64,000 nucleotides of DNA, from assembly GCA_024734555.1 (NCBI GenBank), contig JANPWX010000026.1, positions 2,127,009 to 2,191,008 on the forward strand, read 5' to 3'. The notes below the pieces were generated by a model. The model ran no database searches, was not told where the DNA came from, and saw only the letters and a program-made list of their open reading frames with translations. This DNA is from Trochalopteron elliotii (Eukaryota > Chordata > Aves > Passeriformes > Leiothrichidae). Positions 51,201 through 63,389 of this stretch are shown here, in pieces (positions within the stretch are counted from its first letter, which is position 1; every line of letters begins with the position of its first letter). The position numbers and the translations under genes are program-made.

Positions 51201-51787
51201 GAAACAATATGTCTTTCTGAAGAACCACAGATCAAGTGCCAAGTGCTGGAGGGGACAGTTAACAGAGGCAGAAAAAGAAGCTACCTGGAAACATGCACAC
51301 TTACTCTGACCTCCTATCCTCCTCTACTTCATTCCTTTTCCTGTACTTCTCACCTGAGGCTTAGCCTTTAAAAACCACCAACCTCTTAAAAAGCTATTGT
51401 TCTGGTAAAGTGGTTAATATTCATCTACTATACGTGAAAATGTCACACACAGTAGTGCCTACTCTGCTGGCTGTTAGGCTGCTCCTGGCGAACATCACTG
51501 CACTTCATTATTTAACAACTTCCTCAGCATTCAGAGACTGTCTGGACTAGTGGACTGAAGGTTATTAACATTTTAAAATGCCTGCAGCTAATATTTCCAA
51601 GTTGTCCAAGACAGTAATTATCGCCCACATTATTGTTAAATATTAGCACTTGTCATATGATATAATCCAGCATATATTTTCAAGCTGGACTTGACATTTA
51701 TTTTGCATACAAACACTTTTTCCCCCTAAATAAGCCACACTAAATTCTTCTTAAGAGAAACAGGACAAAATATTGATACCAAATTAC
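48245..51787. other. A+T-rich DNA, no supported gene
   Basis: Minus frame 50419-50793 (124 codons) reads protein-like over part of its length (for example SDHVTSPNTHFVLRRDV) and contains an AATAAA motif on the same strand. It lacks a strong acceptor and is not called. A short imperfect duplication (AACAGTCA followed by TTAATT) lies at 50379-50425. Confidence 0.45.
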
Positions 51788-51818
51788 CTTTCTTGGGTTT
51801 GGATAATGGAGAATATTC
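51788..51818 (-). CDS. candidate short exon
   Basis: Strong minus-strand acceptor (GTGACCTTTTCTTCCTGAAG), 31 bases and donor AAG/GTAATT. It encodes EYSPLSKPKK plus one base. It is short, with no confirmed neighbour. Confidence 0.24.
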
Positions 51819-52805
51819 CTTCAGGAAGAAAAGGTCACATTAACATGGAAAAACGCTAATTGTACAGAATGCATTCTACAGAGTTACAGGACACTCTCTT
51901 CATTCTGAACAGGGGGAAAGAATTATAGATGGTTATTTCATTAAAAGCCTCCCACAGACAGCAGCACAGTGATGCTCAGGTTGATGCACAGCAAGAGACA
52001 AAGATTCACTTCCATTAGCAACAACCACGTCTATATACATACCTCCACTCAACCAGCATAACTATGATGAAACACTCTCCCTCCCTCTAGTTAGAGAATA
52101 GAGCCAGAGTTACCTGAAACTGGAGCAGGTTCCCTAACAAAAGTCTGCTCAAGTCTCCCTGATTGCAAAGATAGTTTCACGAAATATCATTTTTTGTCAC
52201 TATCAAGATTGACTGGTGAAAGTTTTTATCTCATTCTCATTTTGTTTATTTTTACAGACTAACCATGGAGAACTAAGAATCAACAAACATAGGCTTCAAC
52301 TGAATTACCTACCCAAGCCTGTGATTCTTACACCTTCACCTATCAAGTCGAACTGCAGGACCTCGAAGATACACAAAAATAATATTCTCCTGGGTGTTTT
52401 TCTCCTGAAAATAAGTGCACATGGGTGGCAGACAGACAGAGTTAGATAAAGCTATTGTGGTATTTTAAAATTAATTTTTAAATGACTCAGCTAATTTAAA
52501 GGGCCATAAGATGCCCCCAAACAGCAGCCTTTCAGCTGTCCACAGGGTAGCAATTACAGACAAGTCAGTGCAGAAACACCAAAAGATTTTTTTTCTCTAC
52601 ACAGCTACCACTGGAAGCATTGTAACTTCCAGAGATGCTCAAAGAAGCTGGACACAAAAATCCACACCAGATTTACATGAAGTCAAATTATCTGGAAAAG
52701 AGAGCACTCAAGTCCTCAGCTTGATGCCCCAGCCCTAATAGCAGTAGATAGCAAAGCAGCCTGGCATAAAAATATTTGTTTACACACACAAAAATATATC
52801 TTTAC

Positions 52806-52934
52806 CTTCCACTCTAAGTTTACACTGAGTATTAAAGCATTTCTTAGTATCCAAATCCACAATTTTCCCCACTTCTACTTTGTCAAACAAGCAGCAATTC
52901 ACAGAAAATTCCAGAGATGAAGCTTTATTTATTT
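52806..52934 (-). CDS. candidate coding exon, 42 codons
   Basis: On the minus strand 129 bases are open up to a consensus donor (AAG/GTAAAG). The residues are diverse and well mixed, including LEFSVNCCLFDKVEVGKIVD and LDTKKCFNTQCKLRVE, which could form beta strands. The acceptor is moderate (TTCCAAATAGTTTTGAG); a second AG nine bases in would shorten it. It leaves one base at its end, which does not fit the phase-0 start of 51788-51818. This is the most protein-like of the long minus-strand frames, but no family is recognised. Confidence 0.37.
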
Positions 52935-54723
52935 CTCAAAACTATTTGGAAATCCAACTAAATACCTCCAGGGTTCCACTAAAAATTAATAATATTTGAT
53001 TCTGGATGCCACCTATACTTTTAAAGTTGGAATATGGCATTTGAATAATCTACGTGCCAGCTGATTTTTCCAGATTACATCTTTAACAGACATGGGGAAA
53101 GACCGACAAACTGCTAATGATTTGGAAAGTACATCCTCATTCTCACAGTCATTTAAGGTACTTTATAGTCCTCCTACGTGAAGTGGAGAAGTTTTGTTTC
53201 CCTTCTGAAAGACATACTTTATTTGTTCAAACTGAGCATGATTATGAAATGGTAGGTCTGTATTAATAGTTACTATAACTCACACTCACTGAAGACAGCA
53301 TCATGAGAACAGAATAACAAAAAACCCTCCACAACTGAACATATAGAGCATATTCCTGCTGTTTCAAACATTCCATGCTGCCAAGCAATACCATTTCAGT
53401 GTAGCTGTGTTAGTTCCAGTTGCCCTAACACATTTATTCATAATAAAACAAAACCAAAGGAACAGCACACACCCCACAAGACAGAAAGGTCATTTTCTTA
53501 ATTTTATCCAAGTGCAAACAGATGTTTGAATAGAATTTTTTTATTAATATAAACACAAACAGAAACCATTTCTAAAAGTATGTCATTTCAGAATTGTGTT
53601 GTTGTTACTGGGAACTTTATTTTTTAATAAAAAACAAATGTAAACTACAAACTATTGATTAAACAGCAATGTCGTAAGTAACAAGCTAAGAAAAAAAATA
53701 AAAAGGAGTTTTGTTTTTTTTAATTTCAGTATACTAAGAGATGGCAGGGCAATTGCTAAACCACCCTTCAGATTTTGACAGTACATGGGATTTATAAATC
53801 TCATATAGCTTTTAGGCTGAAGGAAGAATCTGTCCATAAGCAGCAGTACGCTTTAATGCTTATGACAGGCTGAATTCCTTTTACCCCTTAAAGCATTTTT
53901 CTTGCATTGTTCATTACCAAAGTGAATAATGTTGCAATGTTTTAGAAAGCTGAGTCGTAGCAGCACAAACCAATCAGAAATAAAGTTCCACATACAGAAA
54001 GCCTGCAACTATGAAGAGAATAAAAAGAGCAGAGAGAATAAAACAGTACCATGAGAAGAGTAACCGAGGGCAGGGCAGGGAAACTACAGTTGATAGTAAC
54101 TGGAAGACTCTCAGCTGGAGAAAGGAAAAAAACCTTCTGCTCATCAAAGAAACAAAATTGGGTGATGGTAGTATAATATGCAAGCTGAAACACACAAAAG
54201 ATGACCCACTGTGTGAGGGATACTGTATTAACTAGTGCAACATTTTTACTGCATCTGGCTTATCAGGTCATTATCTCACACCTACCTGGAAGATTCTCAC
54301 TATTTTCTTTATCTGCCTCAGATCAAAAAACAATTTTCTGGTTAGCAGGTGGTCTCACATATCACCTATTTACACAAAGAGATCCCTTTTGTGTTTTTTT
54401 TCTTTTCCCTTTTTTGTTCGTTTGTTGGTTGGTTAGTTTGGACTTTTTTAATTACAGGAAAAACCTTTAGCAAGATCTTCACAGAAGATCTTCTCCTGAG
54501 AAGAGTAATTAAAATGGTAAATTAATCCCCCAGGAATAATTTCCTTTTAATATTGTCAAAGTAACGAATTTATAATTAATTTAAGTTGGAATCTATTTGA
54601 AAAGCTACTGTGTGTGTTGTCCCTGAACAGCAGGCTCCTAACTAAAATTTTCTAAATGACTCATGATTGCAGCATCTCCAAGTTTTGTAAGTGTACTCTG
54701 AGCAGGTTATCCTTCCAGAGAAG

Positions 54724-54743
54724 CTGCAATGCAGGCATTGCAG
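54724..54743. repeat. 9-bp perfect hairpin, two-base loop
   Basis: CTGCAATGC (54724-54732) pairs exactly with GCATTGCAG (54735-54743). It lies about 70 bases before a second strong hairpin in a G+C-richer patch. Confidence 0.8.
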
Positions 54744-54813
54744 GGCCATGCTATCCTGAGAGCTGGAATTTGCTGAAATGACTCAACGCCAAAGAGCTGC
54801 TGAACACCGAGGT

Positions 54814-54859
54814 GCTGCCTGCAGACCACCACGTCTGATGGTCTGTCACTGCAGGCAGC
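54814..54859. repeat. 11-bp perfect hairpin
   Basis: GCTGCCTGCAG (54814-54824) pairs exactly with CTGCAGGCAGC (54849-54859). The loop can add a shorter ACCA/TGGT stem. The surroundings contain CpG, unlike the flanks. Confidence 0.8.
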
Positions 54860-56539
54860 CATAGATCATCCACAGACACCACTTTGACATTTTTCACTCC
54901 TTACTGACACTATTTTGTCATTTTCTTCTGGGGAAAAAAAAAATACAAACCCACACATCCATCTTGAAAGACAAATGTCCATTCTGAAGTTTTAGACAGC
55001 ATATACTAAACTAAGAAACCAAGTAGCAGATGCAAAAAGGATCATCTTCAGCACATCATACACAGCCTTACTTTAAAGTTAGAAAATCCACTCATTAAAT
55101 GGAATACAAAATCACTCATTTTAACATGCAACTAAGTTCCAGTCGTTTCCAGGCCAGTGGTTTTCAGCAGACAGCGAAACACCTGAAAAGATGCTTACCA
55201 TCCCTCAAAAATTTACAGCTGGAAGACAAGACAGAAGTTAGGCAGATGTTAAAGGGCTTTTTTGTCATAACTAGGTCCCTGTTATTTTAAACGGTTAGCA
55301 TTAGGAATACAAGAAAAACAAGAAAGCAGCCAAATTATTATGGTGACTACTTGAAAGCAAAAGAAAAGTTGGAAAAACAAGAAGTTTCTCTCTATCTGCA
55401 GAGTCTGTAGAATATTTTGGACAAAAAAAAGGAACAGGTCCACTGGTTCACAAAACCTCTGATTACTGGAACTCATGTGACACTTGGGGTTTTATCACTT
55501 CTTCTGCTACTTAAATACAGAATTAAAAACTGATATCCCAGTTATCAGGGCACCAGAAAGGTTAAAAACAGGATCAATACAGAAGAATATTTTGTTTGTG
55601 ATTGTTTCCTAAGAAATGCCACACTACTTTTTAGAATAAATTTAGAACATTCTGTTCAGTACTTTGAATTTCAACAACTATGAAAACTTTCAGACATACA
55701 GAGCTGGCTTCATAAGCCTCTTTCAACTGCCACTGAGGATGAGACAGTTTAACAGTGGCAATTAAACTCACTGTTTGTTTTCCCGAAACCTGCTCAAGAC
55801 AAAACATTGCAAAGTCTCCTGAAGCAAATGCAAAGTATTAAACACTAGTCAGGCCCATTACAAAAAGCTACACAAAAACCAGATACACAAATATGAAGTT
55901 AAACAAAATGTTCAATTACTGCTGACAGTCCTAATTCTAAATATAGTTTACTGCATATGGAAGTACAAACCAATACAAAAACAAAGTCAGATAACAAAAC
56001 AGTCATTATAGACTACTGTCAAATCCATATTCCAAAAAGGAGTTACTGGCCATCAGAGGTTTCAATAAGTAACACAGGTTTAAAAAAAATTTAAAAGGGG
56101 AACATCATAAGAAGACCTGGGTGTGTGACCCTTGTTTAGTTAAGGACTTCAATCATGCTTTCAAATATAAGTTAATTTTAAATTTCTTATTTATTCCTCA
56201 GATGTACTTTACAGTGCATGCTTGCTAAGCAGTCATACCACAAGCACACAAGTTCAGTTGTACTGCTGCATAAACAATAGTGCAAACTTGAATGGCTAAA
56301 CAGGGCTGTTTGTGAGAAATCAATCTTGAATTTAAGACCTTGCACTGAACCCTGACTATGGAAAAAAGTTTAGTCAAAAGCCTTCACTGCATTCCCACAT
56401 CTTTGCTGCCCTCATGATTGCTGTACTCTCTCAGAGGACTAGTTTAAGTGGTTAAGCCTTCTGTTTTTAAACTGGGGACACAAACATACACCAGAACTCA
56501 CAAAAAACCACATATTTAATGATCATTTGCTTGTTATTT

Positions 56540-56765
56540 TCATGATATCCAAGGTGGGAGAGACTCTTCATATTTAAGATCCTCCAAGACCTCATATGGT
56601 TGGTAGAAGCATGGGACAGATGAGCATTTTCCCTTGAGGATAAATGTATCCCTATCTAAAACAAAGTCATTAAGGTCATCTGAAAATCTAAATGGGAAAT
56701 GAGTCCCACCAAATAGGATACAGCCTATGTTCCTCTGCCTCCACATCCCATTCCACATGCAGACT
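56540..56765 (-). CDS. candidate terminal coding exon
   Basis: The minus strand has a pyrimidine-rich acceptor (ATTTCTTATTTTAAG) followed by an open frame ending at TGA near 56540. The predicted C-terminus is balanced in composition: RFSDDLNDFVLDRDTF, then ILKGKCSSVPCFYQPYEVL, then EDLKYEESLPPWIS. AATAAA-like signals exist further downstream on the same strand (about 56187). No family is recognised. It could be a true 3' exon, a retrocopy remnant, or chance. If it is a true end, minus-strand candidates at lower coordinates belong to another gene. Confidence 0.35.
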
Positions 56766-57215
56766 CTTAAAATAAGAAATAATTGAAACTGAAGTGGTTA
56801 CTGTCTTTTTGTTTTAATCAGTCACGTACATGTTGTGGACACAAGAGATGATTTTTAAAGTTTTGGTTTTGGAGGTGAACCAGTGTATGCGAGAGTCACA
56901 GCATGACACTGCAGAGCTGAAGATATGTGTTTCATTGTGGAAAAATACTTTCTGTACAGTTCCTTTTGGGAAGGAGAGGAACAGGACATGCCAGAAAACC
57001 ACAACAAGTAGCATTTTTTGAGGAAGGCACTTCCTGACCTTAGCTTTCAGATAAATCCCAAACTGAAGACATCTATAAATAGAAGAAACAGGAAAAGAAA
57101 TCAAGTAAGATATCAAATGTCACTTGTTTAAAGCAGAGCTTTCCTTTCTCCTTAAAAGAAACTGTGACACAGTTTTCCTGAAGCAATGCACAGTGTGCAA
57201 GCAGCCACGTCTTAC

Positions 57216-57257
57216 CAGACTAGAGACTGGCCCAGCTATTTCTTCATTATCTCTTAG
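57216..57257 (-). CDS. candidate short exon (acidic)
   Basis: On the minus strand 42 open bases end at donor CTG/GTAAGACG and encode LRDNEEIAGPVSSL. The acceptor is moderate (ATTGATTGTAAAATGAG). Phase 0 at both ends does not match the likely start of 56540-56765. Confidence 0.24.
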
Positions 57258-58501
57258 CTCATTTTACAATCAATTTAGAAATATTCTTTACTAGTGTTCA
57301 TAAGTAACATTCAAAATTTTCAACACACTCAAGCAACTTACCACAGACTCTCAAAACCATTTTGTCACATTAAGTTTAACAAATTACGATATGGTTCTAA
57401 AACTTAATAAGCCAGTCTTCTACTATTTTATGTGTTCTGCAGAGTTGGCAAGTTTTAGATTATTTCCTTTTGAAACTAAGATTACCCTGGAACAACCAGG
57501 GTAGGCAAAGTTATCTTGAGAATGGCATTTCAGCAGCTATCTAATAGCAGAGGGGACATGCCAATATTTGGCTGACAAATTGTGACAAGTTTGCTCTATA
57601 AATAAACAGCAACTTATGAAGCACTGAACACCACCAAAAATGTGGCCATGTTTTTTTTTCTTTTAATATAAAATGGAAACCTCATGCAGTAAACCAAGGT
57701 GCCTTGTGAAGTTACTCATGGTTAACAGAAGTAACACTTCACCTAAAAGCTATTTATGAAGGCTGGGGTAACCATTAGAGCACCTGTTTCAGACAGACCT
57801 CCTTTGTTCAAAAGAAATGTAAGGTAACTCTCATGCTGGAATGTGGGCCAATGTCAACAGCAAATCCAACTGCATTTCTGAAGGTTGTGTCACTATAAAC
57901 TGTGTTACTTTCGTCATGGCTAAATGTTCATTTACAATCAAGCCAAGATGGATTGTAAGAAGGTGCCACTATTTTCTCTTCAATTTTAAATCCACATAAA
58001 ATATTCATTCACATAAGAACAGTAGACCTTAAACAGCAATGTTTGCTTATCAAACCTGGTAAAGGTAGAAATCTGACAATTCTGATGATGACAGACTCAA
58101 AGTATTTGTACATTTTGTTTCAAATGTGAAAAATAACCTGTATAAGGTTATTTATTATTGCAACTGTATTGCAATTGCAATATGTATTGCAATTTAAAAA
58201 TAAAGGAGAGTTTCTTTCCCACTCATAAATAAATAAATGTGAAATAAATTATTAGCCAAATCACCCTGCTCTAAGTGCTCACCTAGTAAGAAAAATATCT
58301 GAAGTAATGACTAAGGCACAAAAAGCACTTCAATAGGGGTTTAGAAACAGAGAAACTATAAGTCGTCAAATTAATAAGACAGAGGTTAAACCATAGTACA
58401 AGGCTAGATACAAAGAATGACTATGAGAAAGGAGGACTCATCATTTGCCTGGGCATTCAGAAACATACTTCAAGAAGAAGTATCCTATCCCTAAACTACA
58501 T
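57258..58501. other. A+T-rich DNA, no supported gene
   Basis: A perfect 16-bp palindrome TATTGCAATTGCAATA lies at 58167-58182, and its ATTGCAAT halves resemble C/EBP-type sites. A hairpin TACCCTGG/CCAGGGTA is near 57485. Minus strand from about 58279 down has an acceptor-like TTTTTCTTACTAG followed by an open frame (EHLEQGDLANNLFHIY) but no donor. Confidence 0.45.
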
Positions 58502-58546
58502 TTTCTTTGTTTTGGCTTCTTAGAACCAAGAAGCCAAAACAAGAAA
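58502..58546. repeat. near-perfect long hairpin
   Basis: The arms 58502-58521 and 58528-58546 are reverse complements over 19 bp with one bulged T and a six-base loop (AGAACC). The core is GTTTTGGCTTCTT against AAGAAGCCAAAAC. If transcribed it would form a compact stem-loop. It is too short for a typical microRNA precursor. Confidence 0.88.
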
Positions 58547-61500
58547 CAGAGCGTTTCTGCCCCTTTGTGTCACACATTGTGTCAATCACATTTTCCAGCA
58601 ACATCCTGTGGCCTAGAAGTTTTTCAGCTACTAAAGTGATATTCCCCTACAACTATTCTTAAATTAAAGAGCTGAACAGGATTCTTAAAGAGGATTTAGG
58701 GCTAGTGGAGACCAGCTATCCATCAATACTTGGTCTGGTAAAATACAAGCTAAGAGCACTAAAATAAATGGCCGTCTAAAACACAGCAGAGATGGAACAT
58801 ACTCCTCTCTTCCACCCTGGCAAACACCTACAACAGAGCTAAAACAACTATCACCCTCTTCCCTTGGCACTGTTACCTCAAGCCATTTTTAACAGCTGAG
58901 CTGGAATTGTGCTGCCATCTGATAGCTGTTCAGTGGCCTACGACCAAGGAGTTGGCATCTTCCAACTAAGTCATCTTGAATTAAAACAAGGCATTGGTGC
59001 TAATTAGCAGCTTTCAGCAGTAAGGGAGAAGCCGTGACAAGGACAGAAACTCAATTACCCTCGTTCCAGCAAGCGCCTGTTCCTGGTCAGCATGTAGCTG
59101 GCGGAGCCACTTGTGTGTCCCTATCTATGGCACATGTGAAACACTTCTGTCTTCAGAGCACTGCGGGCCATTCACACAGAGGACTGTCCTTTTGTGCTTT
59201 GTACAAATTTGTGACAAATCCATTGAAGACCCCCAACAAATCTGATGCACTATGCAGCCATGTGTACCACAGGATCAACAGAGAACACAAGATGCAGCTC
59301 AGACTGAGACCTTCACAACTACTCTCCTGTACCTCAGAGTGAAAATTACCATCTGCTCACCAGCTCCTTAGCAGTGCATATATTCAAGCTACTTAGTTAC
59401 TGCACTAATCGAGTTTTGGGGGAGACACCACCTGAGACACCACTCATCATTAACTAGTGCAAAATCTTATTTCTTATTTCATATTCAGATAGAGCATCGC
59501 CTATGAACTACACTCCCATTTATTGTTTTTCTTAAGATACTAAAATTTCAATCAATGGGCTGCTTACTGTCTTCATTGGTGAAACTCCAGTTATTAGCCA
59601 CCCTCAACCAGAAATCACCAAATATGTCATGATCAACTACATCACTTCAGGTTTCAGCATCTTGTTATGAATTTAGCAACTGCAATTAAAGTCCCACCAC
59701 ATCACACACCTTTGCACACATTCTGCTTCAGCAGCATCCAGCACCTTTTTTCTTCCAGTTTTTGACTCTTTTTGGAGACTGTGGTTCCTCCAGAGTTGAA
59801 GAAGAATTCCATGGGAGAACTCTTTTTGTGGTTTAGGAATAGTATTCCCCAATTTAGTGTTCTTACAGAAACATTCCAAAGCAGATGGCACTTACTCACT
59901 CTCCCCTTCCCTTCCCCTTTGGCAGGATGGAAAGGGGAATTGCAGGCACAAAAGGTAAAGACCATGGGTTGAGATCAAGAGATAAGAACAACTACATCTT
60001 AATTTTGCAGTTGACAGCATATAAATTTCAAAGTTATTTCAACATAAAGCACCATCATACATGAACACAATAAAATGTCACAACTTTGCAGTATCGACAT
60101 AGCTATTTAAACAAAAGTCCACCTTTTTTTATTACTACACCCATGGCACCTTCAAAAACTGCCTGAGCTAATGCACCCAAGTAGAAGTCAGCAATGGGGT
60201 GCTGTGTTCTGGCAGCACCTGCCTCTCCTGCAGCACTGGTGAGGGAACTCACTTTGAACACCCACAGTGCCACTAGCAAAGGACAAAAGTCTGTAATACT
60301 GCACAGACAAGCTTCTCAGTTCAAAATATATCTAAATATTTACTGCCATGTATGCTGTGTATTCTGACATGTCTTCTGACAAATAGCCAAACTCGGCAGA
60401 ACCATTCAAATGAGTGCACATAACGCAATGTGTAACTCATTTCTGCAAGGTCATGTATTTTGAGGAAATGTTCTGTGCGGGCAAGGGAATGGTTTCCTGA
60501 CAAGATTAAGCACTTACCTCAAAGTCAAAACAAAACCAATAGAGGGTTCACATTTTAGGTATATCCCAATAGACTTCACATACATATGGAAAAATGTGTA
60601 CATCTTTTAACTTGCATGCCAATGAAATTAAGTGTCACTTCTTTGTTTTGCCCCCAGGAAGAGAGCCCACCAGCATCCAATCTTCAACTGCTATATAACA
60701 AACCAATGTAAATACAGACAACATTCAGCATATACAATACAACAACAGAAACAAACCCCAGGCCTTAGCATCTCCCCTATCCAATTCAGTGAATGTAAAG
60801 GTAGCATTTTGTTTTCCACTGGGGGAAAAAACTTAGAGCAAGAAACTTCCTACAAGTTTCTTTCGATGTTAATCCTCAGAACAAACAAAAATAGAGGATC
60901 TCTCTCAAGAAGCATCTCGCACACATGCCCCTTTAAGTTCAAAAAAATTCTCATTTTAGAGAACTCATCAAGAATAAACAATGTCATAACATTACTTCCA
61001 GTTTACTTTTTCATACTTCTAGACAGTGTTTGAAAATAGAGCACCATATACTCTCTGAGAAAGGTTAAGCTATTTCAGAGGTTCCCACACACAACCATAA
61101 GCATTCATTTTCAATCTCTTATATCACAGGTCTTCACACCTTCAGCTGAACCAATATAAATATTCAAAGCCACAATCTAAACCAGACTGAGTCACTTAAA
61201 TTTTAGAAAGCAAAAACCCTACTACACTACATCTCTAAAGTAAGATCCTTTTCTTCTGTTCAGATAACAAGATTGTACCACTTACCCTGTGTTTATTGCA
61301 GCCTCACAAACAGTTGGACAGGCAGGAATGAGGCAGCAGAGAACATCAGCAGGGGAAACAAAGTGAGTAAGCAGCTTTGGTGGGTGCCTGGCATCCAGCC
61401 AGCATCAACCCACTACCACTAGCTTTGCTGCTAAAGAAATACAATGTACCACAAAAGATTTAGCCTTTGGTTTCAGCAAGTCACACCTCAGCCAGATATT

Positions 61501-63364
61501 GGTGGTACAGCCTTGTGTTCCCATCATCTGCTTACAAATCACATTTGTGTAACATTCTTTCTCACCCCTTTAAGTTTTGAGTTATTTTTTGGGTAACAGG
61601 GCAAAATGTGTGAATGACTAATCTCAGATGGAAAAGGCTATATCAATATTTTTTTCCCAACTACCGTCAAAGTAAAATAAAGATGGGAGACCAGTATCCC
61701 TAACAATACAGAACTGCAAATACAAACTAAGAAACAAAACAACAAACTACTAAGCAAATAATCCACGGGTAACAAGAACCACCTTCTCTTTTAGAAACTC
61801 AAAACAACTATGTAATAAATGTTTTTATTAAGCAAAGTTTATTTTAACTTTAAGACCTACAAAAAGCAAGCAAACAGAAACGAACAGCCCAGTAAAGACA
61901 GTCAACAACAGGCATGCTCCACGAATGTGTCTTCCATGAAACTTAATACCCATTCCCAGGTAATATACACTGAAACCAGATGCTGTTTCATTGTGTTGTT
62001 CATGTTCATCAGAACACACACAAATAAGAGAAAAAGAGGAAAATCATGCTGTCCACAGAAATATTAATATCAAAATATTCTTTCAATTTTTATCAGTGCT
62101 GAAAAGCAAAACCCTGTTTTGCCCCTCGAAAAACATTTAAATATTTTAATTTTTTCTTATTCCTTCAGCGTTTTGCTCAGGTAATGATATGCATGCTGCC
62201 CTTTATTGTTGACTAGAATTCCTTAGAACTGCTCTACATCAAATATTTAATCACTCTTACTCAGGTCAGACAAGACAGAGACACACAAAGAAACACATCT
62301 ACAGTTCTATGGGCGTAACAGAGATACCCGGAGAGAACAAATAGCTAATTTTAACTGCAAACAAAGCTGTAAGAAAAGCACTGCAGTAGGGCTCCTCTCT
62401 CTCCCTTTTCAAGAAAAGTGGTCAACTTCACCAACTTCAGTAAAAGGGAAGCAGAGCACCTCTTCCATTTTGAGACTTATTCAAATACACCCCTTCATGC
62501 AAAATATACCCAGCAAATTAAATCTGCAACACTGGCTGCAGCAACCAAGGCGCGCAGGCTCAGCTGCCCTTCACAAAGCATCTTTGTAGAGCTATCTTTC
62601 TGCCAGTGCTCCTTTTGAATTCCCAAACAATACCTCGCAAAAATTAGATCTCCTACTGTGGGAAAGTTCCAAAAACACAAGCCAAAATATATTTTCTCAT
62701 GAGGATACAAAAAACCCTCAATGAGGAAGTCAAAGTTCTTACAATGATGGTTCAATGTACATATAGTTATTCTTGAAACATGCTAACATATTAAGTAGCA
62801 ACATTCTGATTTAGAGGAAAAAAATATTAAAATCAGATTAGTAGTTCGACAGAATGAATAGCTACTGCTAGCAGTTACTACTCAGTAATTTGCATAAGCA
62901 TAGACTTCTAAAAACTTTCACGCATACAGGCTTTTTAAAACAATGGATATCAAGAAACAATAAATTATCAAAAAAAACTTAGCTAAGGGATATTGTAATA
63001 AGCATAAAATAAATGAATCATCTTTAAGAGGTTACACTTAAATTGTCTTTTCTTTTTCTCAGGTACCAAGGCTTCTCCATGAATAAACAGATAACCCACA
63101 GGAGAGTTCAATCTCTTACTAAAGAAAAACAAGATCTTGGGGAAATGCTTGTGTGTCCTTTACTTCTGTTGACCTACACTTTAACACCCAAGACATGAAA
63201 GAGCTATCGGTCCTTTTGGTCTCACAGAAGCCCAACAGATAATTTTGCTCGTTCCTAGTTTTGGGAGAAGAGCAAGCCTACCCACGGCAAGTCTTGCTTT
63301 ACAATAATCCTCCTACACCAAAGCATCTCCTGCAGCACTGCTGGCTACACCCCCACGCACCAGT
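58547..63364. other. A+T-rich DNA, no supported gene
   Basis: Short frames on both strands have no splice logic or motifs. A minus-strand donor consensus (GAG/GTAAGTG) lies at about 60513 after an open segment (for example YVKSIGIYLKCEPSIGF), but its acceptor is poor. No repeat was recognised. Confidence 0.45.
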
Positions 63365-63389
63365 GGGTGGGTGAGGATGGGTGGGAGGG
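63365..63389 (+). other. G-quadruplex motif
   Basis: Five GGG runs (63365-63367, 63369-63371, 63379-63381, 63383-63385, 63387-63389) have loops of 1, 7, 1 and 1 bases, a strong canonical motif on the plus strand inside a G+C-richer patch. Confidence 0.85.

Larger units (their letters stand above)
52935..56539. other. A+T-rich DNA with hairpins, weak exon candidates
   Basis: Minus strand 54286-54316 (acceptor TTTTTTGATCTGAG, donor CAG/GTAGGT, open in two frames) and 55199-55218 (acceptor TCTGTCTTGTCTTCCAG, 20 bases, donor ATG/GTAAGC) have good signals but are very short. Overlapping hairpins lie at 54472-54503. No repeat family was recognised. Confidence 0.42.

Noticed and set aside
57301..57370. 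Strong minus-strand donor (GTG/GTAAGTT)
   Set aside because: Every frame upstream meets a stop before any usable acceptor.
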